This document shows positions 26,701 to 39,735 of a stretch of 64,000 nt of DNA, piece by piece. Below the pieces are notes generated by a model, which saw only the letters and a program-made list of their open reading frames with translations, searched no databases and had not been told where the DNA came from. Position 1 is the stretch's first letter; every line of letters begins with the position of its first letter. The position numbers were made by a program, and so were the translations under genes. This DNA comes from Rhyacophila brunnea (Eukaryota > Arthropoda > Insecta > Trichoptera > Rhyacophilidae). The stretch is taken from the NCBI GenBank assembly GCA_022495005.1, contig JAGYXB010001009.1, positions 372,001-436,000 on the forward strand, in the 5' to 3' direction.

Positions 26701-27160
26701 TCGAAGAGGCCTGCGGGTGTGTTGGTGAGATTATTCTCTTCGATGTGGTGGTGCACTTTTCACTACTACAGGTGTATTTATGAGATAAAAACACGGTGCC
26801 TATAATATAAGAATTCTATTAGTTTTTACAACTAATACTTTTATAAAAATGGTTCATAACCATATTATAATCAAATAAATTCATTGAATGCATACTTTTA
26901 AGCCGTAGCTTCTGGTAGCAATAGCCTCGGAACACAAGAATCATGCATATTATAATGGCTGTTAAAAAGTATACAATTATTAAACAAATCGTGCAGTTAT
27001 ATTTATTAAAATTGACATATCCAATGGTAATTTAAAACTGAGTCAATATTTGTTACACTATTGCACTATATTTTTCATAAATTTCTTAAATGTTGTGTGT
27101 ATCGAAAAAGTATCATTGTTTGCACTTCTTTGAAATTCGTTATTGTCGGGTGTCAGTTAT
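23780..27160. other. intergenic between the two Osiris genes
   Basis: Mostly AT-rich. Two frames (25070-25291 and 25482-25706, +) are noted as weak exon candidates. The GC-richer block 26630-26780 has no recognised content. Confidence 0.35.
25179..25291 (+). other. weak candidate terminal exon, unrecognised
   Basis: After a TTTTTCAAG acceptor-like site, the frame encodes LEYQAYPKLYIDSYVNLRKV and ends TAG at 25289-25291. Its composition is more balanced than the flanks, as real exons here are. No family is recognised, no upstream exon was found and no nearby AATAAA follows. It may equally be a decayed transposon fragment. Confidence 0.15.
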
Positions 27161-27164
27161 TTTT

Positions 27165-27350
27165 TTACCTTGTCTGATCCTAATATGGGCCTCCAGACGG
27201 TGGAGGTTTGTATTAACAGATTTTTGTTATTACCAAAAATGGATATTACCCACTATGACTATGACTATAACTCCAAACACAAATTGTAAATCAATATGTG
27301 CATTTTCCAAACCCAGGATTCGAACCATATCCCACGATATTATTATAGGC
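27165..27350 (-). mobile_element. tRNA-derived SINE family A, reverse copy
   Basis: From the left, TCCTAATATGGGCCTCCAGA and GGTTTGTATTAACAGATTTT are the reverse of the family A tail. CCCAGGATTCGAACC is the reverse of the B box. TAGGCCATCG near the end corresponds to the tRNA-like head. The middle is diverged. Confidence 0.65.
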
Positions 27351-27424
27351 CATCGTAATGTATTACTTTACATAAAACGTAATTATTAAATATTTGTGAT
27401 TCTCGTGAATCATATTATGTGGAT

Positions 27425-27492
27425 TGATAAGTTAAAGACTAAAGCACTCACCCGAAAAGTGAACGCTTGGAGTTCGATTCCCACTCTGAGTT
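27425..27492 (+). mobile_element. tRNA-like SINE head, decayed
   Basis: AAAGCACTCACCCGAAAAGT then GGAGTTCGATTCCCACTC looks like a tRNA anticodon arm followed by a B box. It resembles the heads of family C at 54.3 and 58.6 kb. It does not fold into a complete tRNA, and no downstream body was aligned. Confidence 0.4.
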
Positions 27493-27494
27493 TT

Positions 27495-30400
27495 TGTAAT
27501 ATAAATTTAGCATTCCTAATTCTTTTGTGTATTTAGTATTGAATTAATAGGTTTATAATATATTTTTTTTGAGATGATATTATTGTATTAAGTATATTTT
27601 GATTTTGTAATAATTTAAACCTGGTAGGTACAGCCACTTTCAGCTACAAACTTACTAATAAGAAGAAGAATTTACCAATAGAAAGATCACAATAGTATTC
27701 CTTACTAACATAATATTGGATACAATATCTATATTACTTTCAATACACGTTGATTGTAAAATAAAACATATTTGTAATCTTAATGTTAATTTATATTTTC
27801 ATTCAAAATATTTAGTATGTTCGTATATTATGTTCATTAGAAGACTTAACATATAAAATAGTATAATATTCATTACCTGTAACTTACTTCTGAAACGTAC
27901 CGTACTCCACATCAATACAGTCATAAAGTATAACTACTTGCACGCATACTCACTCAAGAAAATAATATCGGGACAAGTGCAGCATTTAAGTTGTTCTTCG
28001 TTTGAATTTAAGGCATGTAAGATCATAGGAGTGAGCACTGCAAGTTTCTTTTTCGTATATTCATTTTTTTCAATTGTATGTAATAATATTTTTATGTATA
28101 TAAGTATCTGTTTATTTTAATTCCCATATTATTAGTGTACGTCGATTTATGATTTGATATTTTATATACTATTTTAAAATACGTATTTAGCTGCTAAAAT
28201 AAGTATATTGTATCACAATTTAAGCTGATGTATTATAGTTTACCTAAATATTGGAGAGTTAGGGGCACGAGTAATGTTTTTGGCAAAACTGAAATTAATT
28301 ACATTTAAAAAATAACTACTTTTTTTCAAAAACCGCTTGTCACCTCCTGAAGAATTTTTCAAACTACATTAGAATCATGAGAATGTTTTCATAAAAAATT
28401 GACTTTTTATGTTTTTAGACACGTATTCATTATTTCGAATGAAAATTATCATTTTAATATATTCGCAGAAGAATTACGGTCAACATTAATATTATAGTAT
28501 GTATCTGATGATTGTGAAGGATTTTCAAAGCAATATGAATTACACCATTTTCAAAGGTTAGACGAATCACCTATCAATGGGGATATTTTTTTAAAGCACA
28601 ATCACTGTTAACACTTATGAATAAAGTAGACAGGTACCTACATAAGGTAAAAATAATATTTGTTTTTCATTAAATAAGGACTTAGTGAACTAGGTAAAGT
28701 TAATGAAAAACCACATTAATTTAATTAAAACATTAGCATTATCGTTATAGTGATAATAAAATACCTATGTAATAACTATAATGAATAAGCATGATGTTAA
28801 AAAATCGTTCAATATTCATACGTATTTATCATAATAATAATGAATTGTTAAATTTATTTTAAAATTAAAAAATAATATATTATCATCAAAGCGAATAGGC
28901 ACATATGGGTTGAGTTTGTAAGGAACGGTTGACGGCTATACGTCCAACCTACTTTCGATCAAACACACATTGAAAATATAACACTGTATCTGATACATGA
29001 TTGAAACCCAAATTTATGGATTAAGAGGCTCTAATAACTACTCTAAGATTATTATTTATTTAATACGTGATATCAGCTCTACTAAACAGACGGACAATAG
29101 GCATAATATTCAACTTTACAAGAAAACAATTAAAAATATTAAAAACAAAATTACGTTTCGTCATAACCTTGTCATAAAAATAGTTGTCACTTTGTTACCG
29201 AATAATTCTTTTTCACGCATTTTTGCGACGCTGAAGATAATATTCTAAACAATCTAACTAATCTTATAATATATAACTCATTTTGCCATGACACTACCCC
29301 TTTGGCTTAACACTCTCTTTGTAGTGTTTTCATAAATATCATAGTTTGGTTTGAATATTAGCAAGGCAATAATGAGAATTCATACTTTAATTATAATATA
29401 TTATAATTAACAAAAGATACATATTTTAAATTATCATGAATGAATAAAACTGTTAATATTACCATAAATACAAAAAACGTATGGCGAGATAAAAAAAAGT
29501 GGTCAAATTTCTATCACAGTGGCTTAAGACTTTCTTTTTTCCTTGCATAGACTATTATCATGTATTTTTTTGTTTTGTATATTAATTATAAAATTATCAT
29601 CAATATATTTTAATATAAAACTATTGTAGAAAATAATGATTTAATTTCTTATATAAAAACTGTTAAATCGTTTTAGCGATAGTTAATTGCACTTTATTGT
29701 AAGTAGTAACAGATAAAATACGTATTCATTATCGAAATTCAATATTATACTTAACAAGCAATTTGGATCTAGGTAAATATAATATAATAACGTATTGTAA
29801 GGAAACTTTGAATGGATTTTCCAAACAAAGAACCGTATTATACTTCCAATACAATCAATCAAAGACATTTTCAAATAAAGTCGATAAATCTATTCATTAA
29901 AAAATGAAAAAGTCATTGTATAGAAGTGGGTCCATTAAAGAGTAAATTGTTCAAAATTCATTCAAAATTTAAAAAATATATAATTATGTTTGTACTAGAA
30001 TCTAACGTTTATGCTAAGAATAACTGTTCACTAATTAATTACTAGATTAAATTAGTTCATTGTCGAGATATTTTATTGTTTTTACAATCAATGTTCAAAA
30101 TTTCACGACGTTTATATCGATAGTTTTTTTTTGTTATTTTATTATAGTAAAGTTATTGTTCAATTATTCTAAATTTAATTTAAACAATAATAACTCGAAT
30201 AATTTTTATTTTTAGTAAATATACGCCTGGTTGAATTACTAAGTTATTACTGTATTGTCTTTCTTAAAAACCTTCATCAGATCACTAATAAAGCAAAAGA
30301 TCTAGTAGATAAAATTGTAATATAAGACAGATAAGTACATTTTCTAGAAGAGAATATATATAACTTAAATATAGGAAAATATTATGTAATATTATGAAAA

Positions 30401-32440
30401 AATCAAAGAATTTTGTGCACATGTAAAAAGAATTTATAAAAATTTATCAGGATCAGGTGTACAAAGACTATCGCATGAATAAAAAAGCTCCTTTAGTTTT
30501 TTTTTAATGCTGAAGAGATGATATTAGAAAATAAAATATAATATTTTACCAGCGTCTAAGCCGTGTATGGTATAGAATAAAATAGTATAAGGAAACTTGC
30601 TAAAGGCTGTCGGCACAATTTGAGCATGGTTTTATTTTATATATCTATATAGTTTTTCACAAAAAAACAACTTCTCGAACAAATATTTTATTTTTCTTTA
30701 TTTGAATAATTTAGATTTACGCTAATGTTGTTATACAATATTAATAAGTATAAATAAAATACATACTGATGGAATTTTTGATTATAGTCTGATAACTCAA
30801 TAAGTTTTCAATAATTGATAAATTAACCTCTCTCAATATAATTGATATTGTTAGGTATTTAACTTTATTACAATTTATTTAAAAAGCAAATATATGAAAG
30901 GGTGAATAATAGCAGATAAATACGTCATATAAATTGAATTAATTTTAAATATTAAAATGATATCATGAAAAAGATTGATCAGGCACCTACTTAACTAATA
31001 TGTCTATAAAAAGTGAAATTAAAATAAATACATCGATTCTATTGCGTAGTTTATGAATGACAAATTAAATATGGAATATATGCAAATAAAGTTATGATCA
31101 TAAAATGAATGAATTTCTTTTAAGAGTAAAAATATCTAACAAGCTTTGTGGTATTCAAAAGCTTGAGTATAACTGTATTGGTGCGACAAATAGATACGAA
31201 TGCCAAAGACTGAACAAATTCAACTATTTATAATGGACAACATGCGCTACTTTCTCAAATCTGAACGAACTAGTTAAAACAATCCATCACTGTCGGATCT
31301 CAGCGTTCTTTTATATTGTGAGAAACCAGACTGGTTATTATTTTTATTGAGATACACATTTTAACAAAATTAAGTGATATTCACCAGATATACCGACGTG
31401 ATTTCAGAATACGTGATATGGTAACATGTGATAATAAATAAAATCTAGTATAATATAAACTTCAGTAGGTACATATTATAAAACAACTATATATTTACAC
31501 ATTTTTTAGATTTCAAGCTTCAGAGAATTATGTATCAAATGCAAATAATATAATGGTAATATTTTTAATTTTAGTACAGCGGTAAACCTTATTTTGTATA
31601 GTTGTTTTAAATTTAATTATAATAATACTATTTTAAAGAGAACATTAAATAATACTAGAAATAACTCCGTAAAAATAATATATCAAAAATACTGAGTAGA
31701 TATTTTATCTACATAAGAACAATATTATCTTTATACACAATTGGTACTATTATGACATTCAAAACAACCTTTTATCTTAAAATAATATTACGAGGAAAAT
31801 ATAGATGTACTACATGTGCCCATGTAATATATTTAACGTTCAGTAGTCTGATAAAAATAATACAATTTGAAGATAACTGTAAAATTATGTAGTACCTACA
31901 TGTATTATTAAAAACTCTATTATAAGCATGTATGTATTTTTTAATCAGACATGCACCATTTAGGTTATCTTGAAACGGATATTTATGAATGCGTTTGTAG
32001 TATTTCAGGTATTAGTAGGGGTACATGGTAATCAACCTCTCTAATTATAAGTAAGATTATAGAAGAATTTATTTATGGCCATGATTTTCCACTGCTTTTT
32101 GCCACGCAGTTTCATTACTGAAGGTACCGTTATTTGAAGTCAGCTTGTAAATACTTGATCCAAAGCCAATATTTCATCAAATACATTATCCCGGTTATAC
32201 TGATAACTTTCAACTTTAGTTATCCATTCTAAATATATATACACTAGTTTAAATTATAAAAAAAACTAGTATATAACTAACTAACTACAGTCTATTAACC
32301 AAATCAGCATAGGGCAAAAGCATGAAAAACATAAAAAATACAAATTCTACTCAATTGTTCTGGATTGACCAGCGAGTGATAATTTTAGATCTCATACAGG
32401 CACATGCGTTTAATTGTACCAAAACCATTACACATGTCGT
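27495..32440. other. AT-rich intergenic, no gene seen
   Basis: No exon with coherent splice sites was recognised. Short frames at 27938-28120, 28997-29248 and 29683-29874 have no domain signature. The base composition is almost uniformly AT-rich. Confidence 0.4.
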
Positions 32441-32444
32441 TCTC

Positions 32445-32660
32445 GGTTGAAGCGTTAGCCTATAGCGTCGAGGGTCCCAGGTTCGAATCCTGGTTCTGGC
32501 AAGTACACATATTGTTTTTCAGTTTATGTATGAATCAGAGTATGAACCTAATAGGTTGAGCAAGTGGCTGACATCCATTTCTCGTGAAAAACAAAATCTG
32601 TTAATACAAACCTCCACTCTGTAGAGGCCTATAATATGATCTTATTAGGATCGGATATGG
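32445..32660 (+). mobile_element. tRNA-derived SINE family A
   Basis: B box GGTTCGAATCC, then TGGTTCTGGCAAGTACACAT, AACCTAATAGGTTGAGCAAG, AATACAAACCTCCACTCTGT and CTTATTAGGATCGGAT. This is the best preserved copy in the window and defines the family body. An A box cannot be placed confidently. Confidence 0.8.
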
Positions 32661-32664
32661 TCGA

Positions 32665-34270
32665 AAAACAATTATAGGAAAACTCTAATAGGCGATGAAT
32701 TCTAATGACAGTAATGTAGCAGTAGTATTGTATTGAATTTGAAACAATTACATAAACACACAGGTTTTGATAACTTTGAATAATAATGTATTGTAACCTT
32801 GTTGTGAATTAAGCCCCCTGGATGAAAAGTCAATGCCTGACGTACCGGAATACCTGGAAGGCATGTAGACTGAAGATAAAGAGAAGATGAAGATTTGGTA
32901 TAGAGTAGATTAAAAAATGTTGGTAAACATCACCTGACAAATGAATTTGGTACTAGCTCTCCAAACTTCAACTCTTTATCTTTCACGGAGAGAATTAAAT
33001 TGTCCACTTCTCACCAACGTACTGCAGATGAAGGTGATAAAACTCATAGGCTTAGGCTAATAATTTTCCCATGGAATTACACGAAAAAATAAGTAAATCA
33101 AGTCTAAAGCTGTTAATATATATTTTATTGATATAACTAAATTCATATAAGAATTATACATAGCTGGTAAATAAAACAAATTTAAGACAAATTATACTTC
33201 GTGAAAATATAATAAATTTGTATTAAGTGCTTGGTGGTAAGCAAAGCGTAGGTATAAATTAAATTAAGGTGAAAAATAATATTAAAGTCTAAGAGAAAAG
33301 CATTGAAACCACAAAACAGTGTTACAGTAAAAGTAAAATTCGCAAAATATATTTCGTTGGATTAATAAAAGCTTTATAAAGAGCTTTATACAATTATGGC
33401 AAAAAGAGATACCTATTTATTTTTTTTAGGGCTGACCTATTAATATTTTCTTTCATATATGGATGTTAGGTACTATCGGCATTCTTTGTTTATACGTTAT
33501 TTGTATGAAATAAATAAAATCCACACCCATTATTGAACACATAATATGTGCGTAACAATTTAAATCATTATAACAGGTTTATCTGTCTAACACAATCGTC
33601 ACTAACGCACGCACCGTATTAAATATATTAAATGCTCTTCAATTATCACGGATGTCATAAAAGAAGCGTCCGTGAAAAATGAGGGTTATACTGCAACGAA
33701 TATTTTTTATATGTAGTTTTTTATATATTTATTTAATTGAAAAAAATCTGATTTAAATTTGATATGATTAAGATAAATTTTTGGAGGGATTGATTATCAA
33801 AGAAAATATGTATATATTTAAATTGACACCCTCCGGTTTTAAACGTGACAATGAAAAAATGTATACTGAAATGACTTTATAAATAATTAAGTATTGATCG
33901 ACAAAATCACAAACGAATATGGTCTTGTAAGCCCATCATTAACTCAAGTCAGTACTTCTGCTTCAAATTTAAGGTTCAGGTAAACTCCAGCTTAAACAAT
34001 TGGGCTTAGTGGTAATAATTATGTATACGGGATAATATTTAAATTATTAAAGAGTACCTATTTATATACTAAGATTTTTAAGAATATCTTTGTTTATTGC
34101 ACGAAAAATACATAATATATACATACTCGTACATAGTTGGGGAAAATTTGAGAAACACGTAATTATCATATAATTGGTTATAGTATAATTATATTATTTA
34201 TTAAGCTCATCCGCAAACATCAGCCACATACATTAAGTAGAAATCAATTTTTCTTTACGTTTGTATAAGT
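32665..34270. other. intergenic, no gene seen
   Basis: The block 32810-33070 is less AT-rich, but its frames are short and no protein family is recognised. The remainder is AT-rich. Confidence 0.35.
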
Positions 34271-34276
34271 GTTTTC

Positions 34277-34420
34277 ATCTACGGTGGTACAGTTGGTAGA
34301 GCGCCCGTGTCTGATGCCGTTAGTCACAGTTTTGACCTCGTGGCTGGCAAAAAAATACATGTTTTAATTTTGTGTTTGATGCAGTGTAAAACTCAATTAG
34401 TAGGTCGAACAGTCAACGAA
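34277..34420 (+). mobile_element. tRNA-derived SINE family B
   Basis: ACGGTGGTACAGTTGGTAGA is a good A-box region, followed by GCGCCCGTGTCTGATGCC and a decayed B box near TTTTGACCTCGTGGC. The body has ACTCAATTAGTAGGTCGAAC, which resembles the CCTAATAGGTTGAGC block of family A, so the two families may share a tail. Confidence 0.6.
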
Positions 34421-34847
34421 AAATTCTGTGAGTGTGAAGAAATCAAAAACACTGATCATGTTATTGAAATCTGAGACCGATATGCTTTTTTTCTGCGGAG
34501 CTGATGGAAACACACTAGCATAATATTTAACCTTTGCCGGTACCTCCATGGTAGAAACTATAGTGGCAAATATAATTTCTTGACAATAAAATTTATTCAG
34601 CCAATGCCGTAGGATTTTTTTCTGGGAATATCATTTCTATGTTGTCATCTAATTAACACACGTGTGTCATACTTCTATAATACACGTGGGTTAATCTAAT
34701 TACCAAGAAGTTAAAGGAACAACTACACAAAATATCTACATTTTATTCCTTTTCATCTATTATTCTGTAATATCGAATACGTTTCTATAAACTTAATTCT
34801 GTTATATAATTTACACGTATATTAAGCCAAATTCTCTACATACCAAA

Positions 34848-35470
34848 GGCACATAGCGTGAAAATCCGAAGTTTGCAATTTGAGACATTTTTTGTTGATA
34901 ATTTACAATTTATTGAAGCGCCTAGTTTCAAATCCCACTAAAAGGGTTTTTGAAATTTATTGAGTTATATATGTAGTTAGATGGATATTTTTATTACCTA
35001 TAAGATGGCCATAGATTTTACTCTAAAAAATGCAAAAAACCATCAATACATAGGATCAAAAATTAGGGTAAATTTCAAAACCCGCTAAAATGGTGTGCTT
35101 TTCAAATACCCCTAAAATGGTTTAACCAAAATACTCTTTAGAATGTAGGAATTAAAAAATAAATACACAAAGTTCACAGATTTAATAGATGAGTATGAGT
35201 TTTTCCCATTTTTTTCAAAACTACCTAAAATCGTTTTTCTCATTTTTCTCAGAACTATCTAAAATCGTTTAACGGGCTTTGAAACTAGGCGCTTCAATTT
35301 AAACTGTATTAATTAATAAACATGTAGGTATCTGTAAATATTTAAGACAAATATTTTTTTTTACAAAGCTAAACTAACAATTTTTAAAAAATGTTATAAA
35401 AGAGAAAGTAAAAAGATCCCATTTTAATATTATATATATTATTTTATGATCATATTTATTATCAAAATCA
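34848..35470 (+). repeat. dispersed repeat R2 interrupted by a MITE
   Basis: The left half (34848-34914) has CATAGCGTGAAAATCCGAAG and TTTGCAATTTGAGACATTTT. The right half (from 35296) continues to AAAAAGATCCCATTTTAATA, matching the order in 53208-53430. The M1 element at 34915-35295 lies exactly between them, so M1 inserted after R2 was in place. Confidence 0.65.
34915..35295. mobile_element. MITE family M1, copy 2
   Basis: The ends GAAGCGCCTAGTTTCAAATC and GCTTTGAAACTAGGCGCTTC are inverted repeats. The interior is the reverse complement of copy 1: AAGATGGCCATAG, a GTGTGCTTTTCAAATACCCC block and ATACTCTTTAGAATGTAG. The flanks AATTTATT and AATTTAAA suggest a 6-8 bp target duplication. Confidence 0.82.
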
Positions 35471-35479
35471 AGTTTTCTG

Positions 35480-36690
35480 TATTGTAATGAGAATATTTTT
35501 GACTAATTCATAGTTTTAATATTTTTTATATTTATTTTAAAAAAATCGAGTGTATAACTTGAAATCCTTTTTATTTATATCAATATATTGTCCCAATATT
35601 GAAGCTCGAGATATATTAAAATTCGATATTTGTCTTGTAAAAACCCTGAGATAACATTACTATTATTTATGACATACCTATGTATTGTTCTTTCAGTCCC
35701 ATCAATATAGCAGTAGAAAGGTATCTACTTATTTCGCCGATGACAATAAAAAAATATTTTCGGTGGAATTCCAAAGCATAACCATATATATCTCGGCAGT
35801 AATCCCGCCAGTATTAGATCTAAATCTTGTTTTGCTTTCTGTATGAACGACATCTCCTTTCACATGCTCATCCTTTGTTAGATGAAATTTTTTCAACGTT
35901 AATCCATTATTATGAAATGTCAAGTCCGCTTGTTCTCATATAAGCACATACCTCTTTGATATATTGATAAAAATAACCACATTTCAGATTTTCACAATGT
36001 TGTTTTGACCATAGAAAAGATATTGGTGGAACATATTGAAACTTCAATACTACGACTAGACCAGATAATTTAGATTTCTGTATTGTTAGTAAATTGAATT
36101 TTAAATTTAGTACAGTGTATCTAACTAGATTTAATTAATTATTCTTAAATAATACATGTTATCATTCTCCCTTCATATCTGAGCATAGTGATCACTAAAA
36201 TTACAAGCATTGACAATAATCTTTTTCCATCTACACCGATTCTGCGCTGATGTTATTGCTTCATTTCATATCACTGTTTAATTATCTTATAAATATTTAT
36301 AAACTCTTCACTATTTTTTTTGTTAATATCCTTAAATGAATGGAAAAAAAACTGAGGACTTACATATATTACTATAACAACAAAATATTCTGCCACATTA
36401 TGCTGAAGACAAAGATACAGCATTCTCCAGTCCATTAAGTAAGAAAAGAACTAGTGTGGATATGGAAAAAGAAGATAATATATTGTTTAGTTGAATAATT
36501 TTCACATTTTATACGTATGCATCTATACTAAACTGTTCCGGGCAACAAAGAGTGAACACCGTTCTGGTATTGGCTGACCTCTAATAGAGGGTGGTATAAA
36601 ATGAAGAATTCACTCCATGAATTTCTTTTCCTAATACTTTGCCACGTCACTGTTCACTACTAACTGTAGAACAGTAAGCAATATCTATAT
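35480..36690. other. intergenic, no gene seen
   Basis: AT-rich. The block 36530-36660 is less AT-rich without a recognised frame. The - strand frame 35729-35923 shows no domain. Confidence 0.35.
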
Positions 36691-36691
36691 A

Positions 36692-36895
36692 AAAAGAAAT
36701 GAAAATATAATTAATATTAAATTCTACAGGTTTTTAAAAAAGGTTTGTCGATAGCTATTTCGGTTGTAACACTATTATCAAGACTATACCTTTATCAAGA
36801 TAGTCTTGATAATCGTGTTACAACCGAAATAGCTATCGACAAACCTTTTTAAAAAACATATAAAATGTAATATTAATTATATTTTCATTTCTTTT
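36692..36895. repeat. 204-bp near-perfect palindrome
   Basis: The left arm 36692-36787 reads AAAAGAAATGAAAATATAAT through GGTTTGTCGATAGCTATTTC to ATCAAGACTAT. The right arm 36800-36895 is its reverse complement with few mismatches (such as ATTATC against ATAATCG-type changes and a short indel near the outer third). Only about 12 bases separate the arms. It could be a recent inverted duplication, a palindromic MITE, or, if transcribed, a long hairpin RNA source. Confidence 0.85.
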
Positions 36896-36899
36896 AAAA

Positions 36900-39615
36900 T
36901 GGAATTCTACCACGTAAATGCTAACTCAATTAATATCTATATAGCTTAAAATATTTTTATTTTCAGTAGATAACTGTATTATATTAATGTTTCTTCTTCT
37001 TGTTTGATATTTTCGTATTATCGTATTTTTAGGTGAATGTATTTTTAGATTATATAAATTCGACTAACTTCGTATATGTCGTATTTTTTTGTTAATCAAA
37101 AATATGATTTCACCTGTAAACATATTATTGACAGTGGGTAGTGGAAAAGATTGATATATATCCTAAACATATTTACAAATCACTGTGATTCTGTGATACC
37201 ATGTCTGCAAGTTAGTATTTTTTACTACACAATATTGTATCATATCATCTTCTATTGGATTATCAACGTGTGTCGTATCTGTTTCCTTCTTTCATAACGT
37301 TTTCTTCACGATGTATATTATTGAGAACTTACTCTGTATGATAATAACGCAATAACTTATCATATTATGATACAAAGAATAATGTTAGTAACTAGTAAAT
37401 AATTAGATGTATGTATGTTATAACATCAGATAACTTTATTTGTATTATGAGGGGAGATTATTTGTTTGTTAGCATCAATGTTACAGAAATACGTGTATGA
37501 GACATTGAGTTGGTTTGCAAAAGAAAAGAAAATGAAGAGCACAATATGCTTAATGAATTTTAGTAGATTTAATTTTGTGGCAAATAATTGATAATATGAC
37601 TAATATTGTATATAAAAAAAATTACTAGACAATAATTTGCAGGTATATAGGTAAGTATATATACTTTATTTTTTATGTAACCACGTTGATAGCTACTGTA
37701 CATTACTCATTATCACTAGTGAAAGACATCAAACGATTTAAATTATCTGTCACGAAATTAATAAACGATACATTGTAAATTATGTTAAACGATATGATAT
37801 ATCCAATTATTTTTTTGAAATATTTCTTGTCAAAAACGCCACTTTCATAGCGTGATAAAAAAAGATATTTCGAAAATATTTTATCTCGTGACCCTCAAAA
37901 GACAAGTTGCATGATAAAACTGAATGAATGCACTCTCCTTCCACTGACTGCAGGTTGCAGTTGGTTACACTGCACTTGTAGCGTGTCGGGCCTAGGAAAT
38001 GCCCATAAACATGTTGGACATAAAACTTATATTGACAATGCTACAATTGCACGTATAATATATTATTATATAAGAGTTATCTTAATTAAGATATTTACTG
38101 ACAAGTTTTTTTTTATATAAATATTAAAAACGGAATTTTTAAAAATGTGAAATAATCAAAATCAGGTAGATATATATAAAAGGCATGCAGTTCTTTATAC
38201 ACACTAAATATTATACAGAATAAATATCTAGTTTTAATGAAAACGTGACATAATATTTTTTACGCTGGAACAACAGATTTATTTGTGCAAATATGATATT
38301 CTGTGTAGTATGAGAAACGTGTCAATAAAATTGGATTCACAGTAAAATAAAGGATTCTAACGTACAAGAGAAGATTGCTTAGTTTAAATGAAAATATATG
38401 AAACATTTAATAGAACCCAAATAGTAGACGTAGTTCACGTAACAAGTGAGCATGGAATACCAATCAAATATAGGAAAAATTGTGTACAGCATAGCATAGT
38501 TTTAGGAAAAATTAATCTACATGAAAAGTAGCGGGTAAAACTAGATAAGTTAGATAGAAAAAAAATTATCTTATTGTGCATCAAATGAAAGATATTCTTC
38601 CATTTTGAACATGAAATAATATAAATTAAACAGACATTTTTTGTGGGATTGTGATGAAGGAGTGACAGTAAGTAACATTGCTATGAGAGCGGTTTGGTAA
38701 TCCAAATGCCGTTTTTACAAGATCAGCTTGCATCAATAGAATGAATCAATAATGAATCTCCTATATATTATTATCCTACAGATTTGCCCGTTTTTGCGAG
38801 CGATTGTGTGCCTTATTCGTCATGTCCGATGGGTTCAAACGCCAAACACACTAATTGAATGTTCGAAATTCAAATAGGTCATATAGAGTATGAAAGGAAG
38901 GGTTTTCCGAATTTAAGTTATCTTGCGATATAATATTGATGTTTCTCTAAAGCTTTCCGGCACATACGTCACATTATTGACAATATGGGAATTTATTTTT
39001 TCACAATGTTTGCAACACTCGAACCGACTAAACAAAGATGGCCGCTTTAAATTTAAAATGCGTTTTAACCGATATATACAATCAATTTTCACAAACTAAT
39101 CATAATAAGATTGATCGATAAACATATTAGAACTGATTTATTTAAATTTTTATGAATTAAGTTCTCTGTTTAAGTTAAGTTTCTACACCTCTGACGGAAA
39201 TCAAGTCTTTTGACACTATAAATTTATTACGCTATGTATACTAACATACGGTATTTCAATTGAATCACCACATATTTACTTATGAGATGCATTCGAGTGA
39301 CTGTAAGTTGAAGTGAGCACAATTTTATATAACTTAACACAGTCACAAAAAAATCACTTTTAAAAAATAGGTAACATCCGTCATTATTTTTGTTGTTTAT
39401 GTAAAAAACGACAGGTGATATTATTTACGTCTCACAATGATTTAAAATGCACAGCACTATATAATAACTCACATTTATAACAAGCACCCATAGATAACTA
39501 TAAATATTCAAATAAACAATAACATTTATACGAATTCCGATTAAAACTGATCATTTCATTGAAACGCGGGCGTACGACATATCGGCGTTTTAAGATACCA
39601 ATGAAAATTTTAAAA
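36900..39615. other. intergenic, no gene seen
   Basis: AT-rich. The GC-richer block 37920-38020 with the frame at 37911-38120 has no recognised domain. The blocks 38640-38900 and 38940-39060 are also less AT-rich without clear content. Confidence 0.35.
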
Positions 39616-39619
39616 TATG

Positions 39620-39735
39620 ATGTCACTTTTGTTTTTTTTTGTAAGGCTGTTGAATCAATTTTTATTTTGAACCAATGAAACTTATATACATTTAATTAGC
39701 TCATTATAACCCAAAAATATTTAAAAGGTATCAAC
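39620..39735 (+). repeat. flanking direct repeat, left copy
   Basis: GGCTGTTGAATCAATTTTTA, CCAATGAAACTTATATACAT, AGCTCATTATAACCCAAAAA and TATTTAAAAGGTATCAAC match 41085-41205 in the same orientation with a few differences. It directly abuts the first element of the 39736-41056 cluster. Confidence 0.8.

Noticed and set aside
32070..32130. TAWQKAVENHGHK on the - strand, like a LINE tail
   Set aside because: Too short and in isolation; no LINE 3' tail next to it.
37911..38120. 69-codon + strand frame in a GC-richer block
   Set aside because: No domain, no splice context, and the second half is low-complexity AT-rich sequence.
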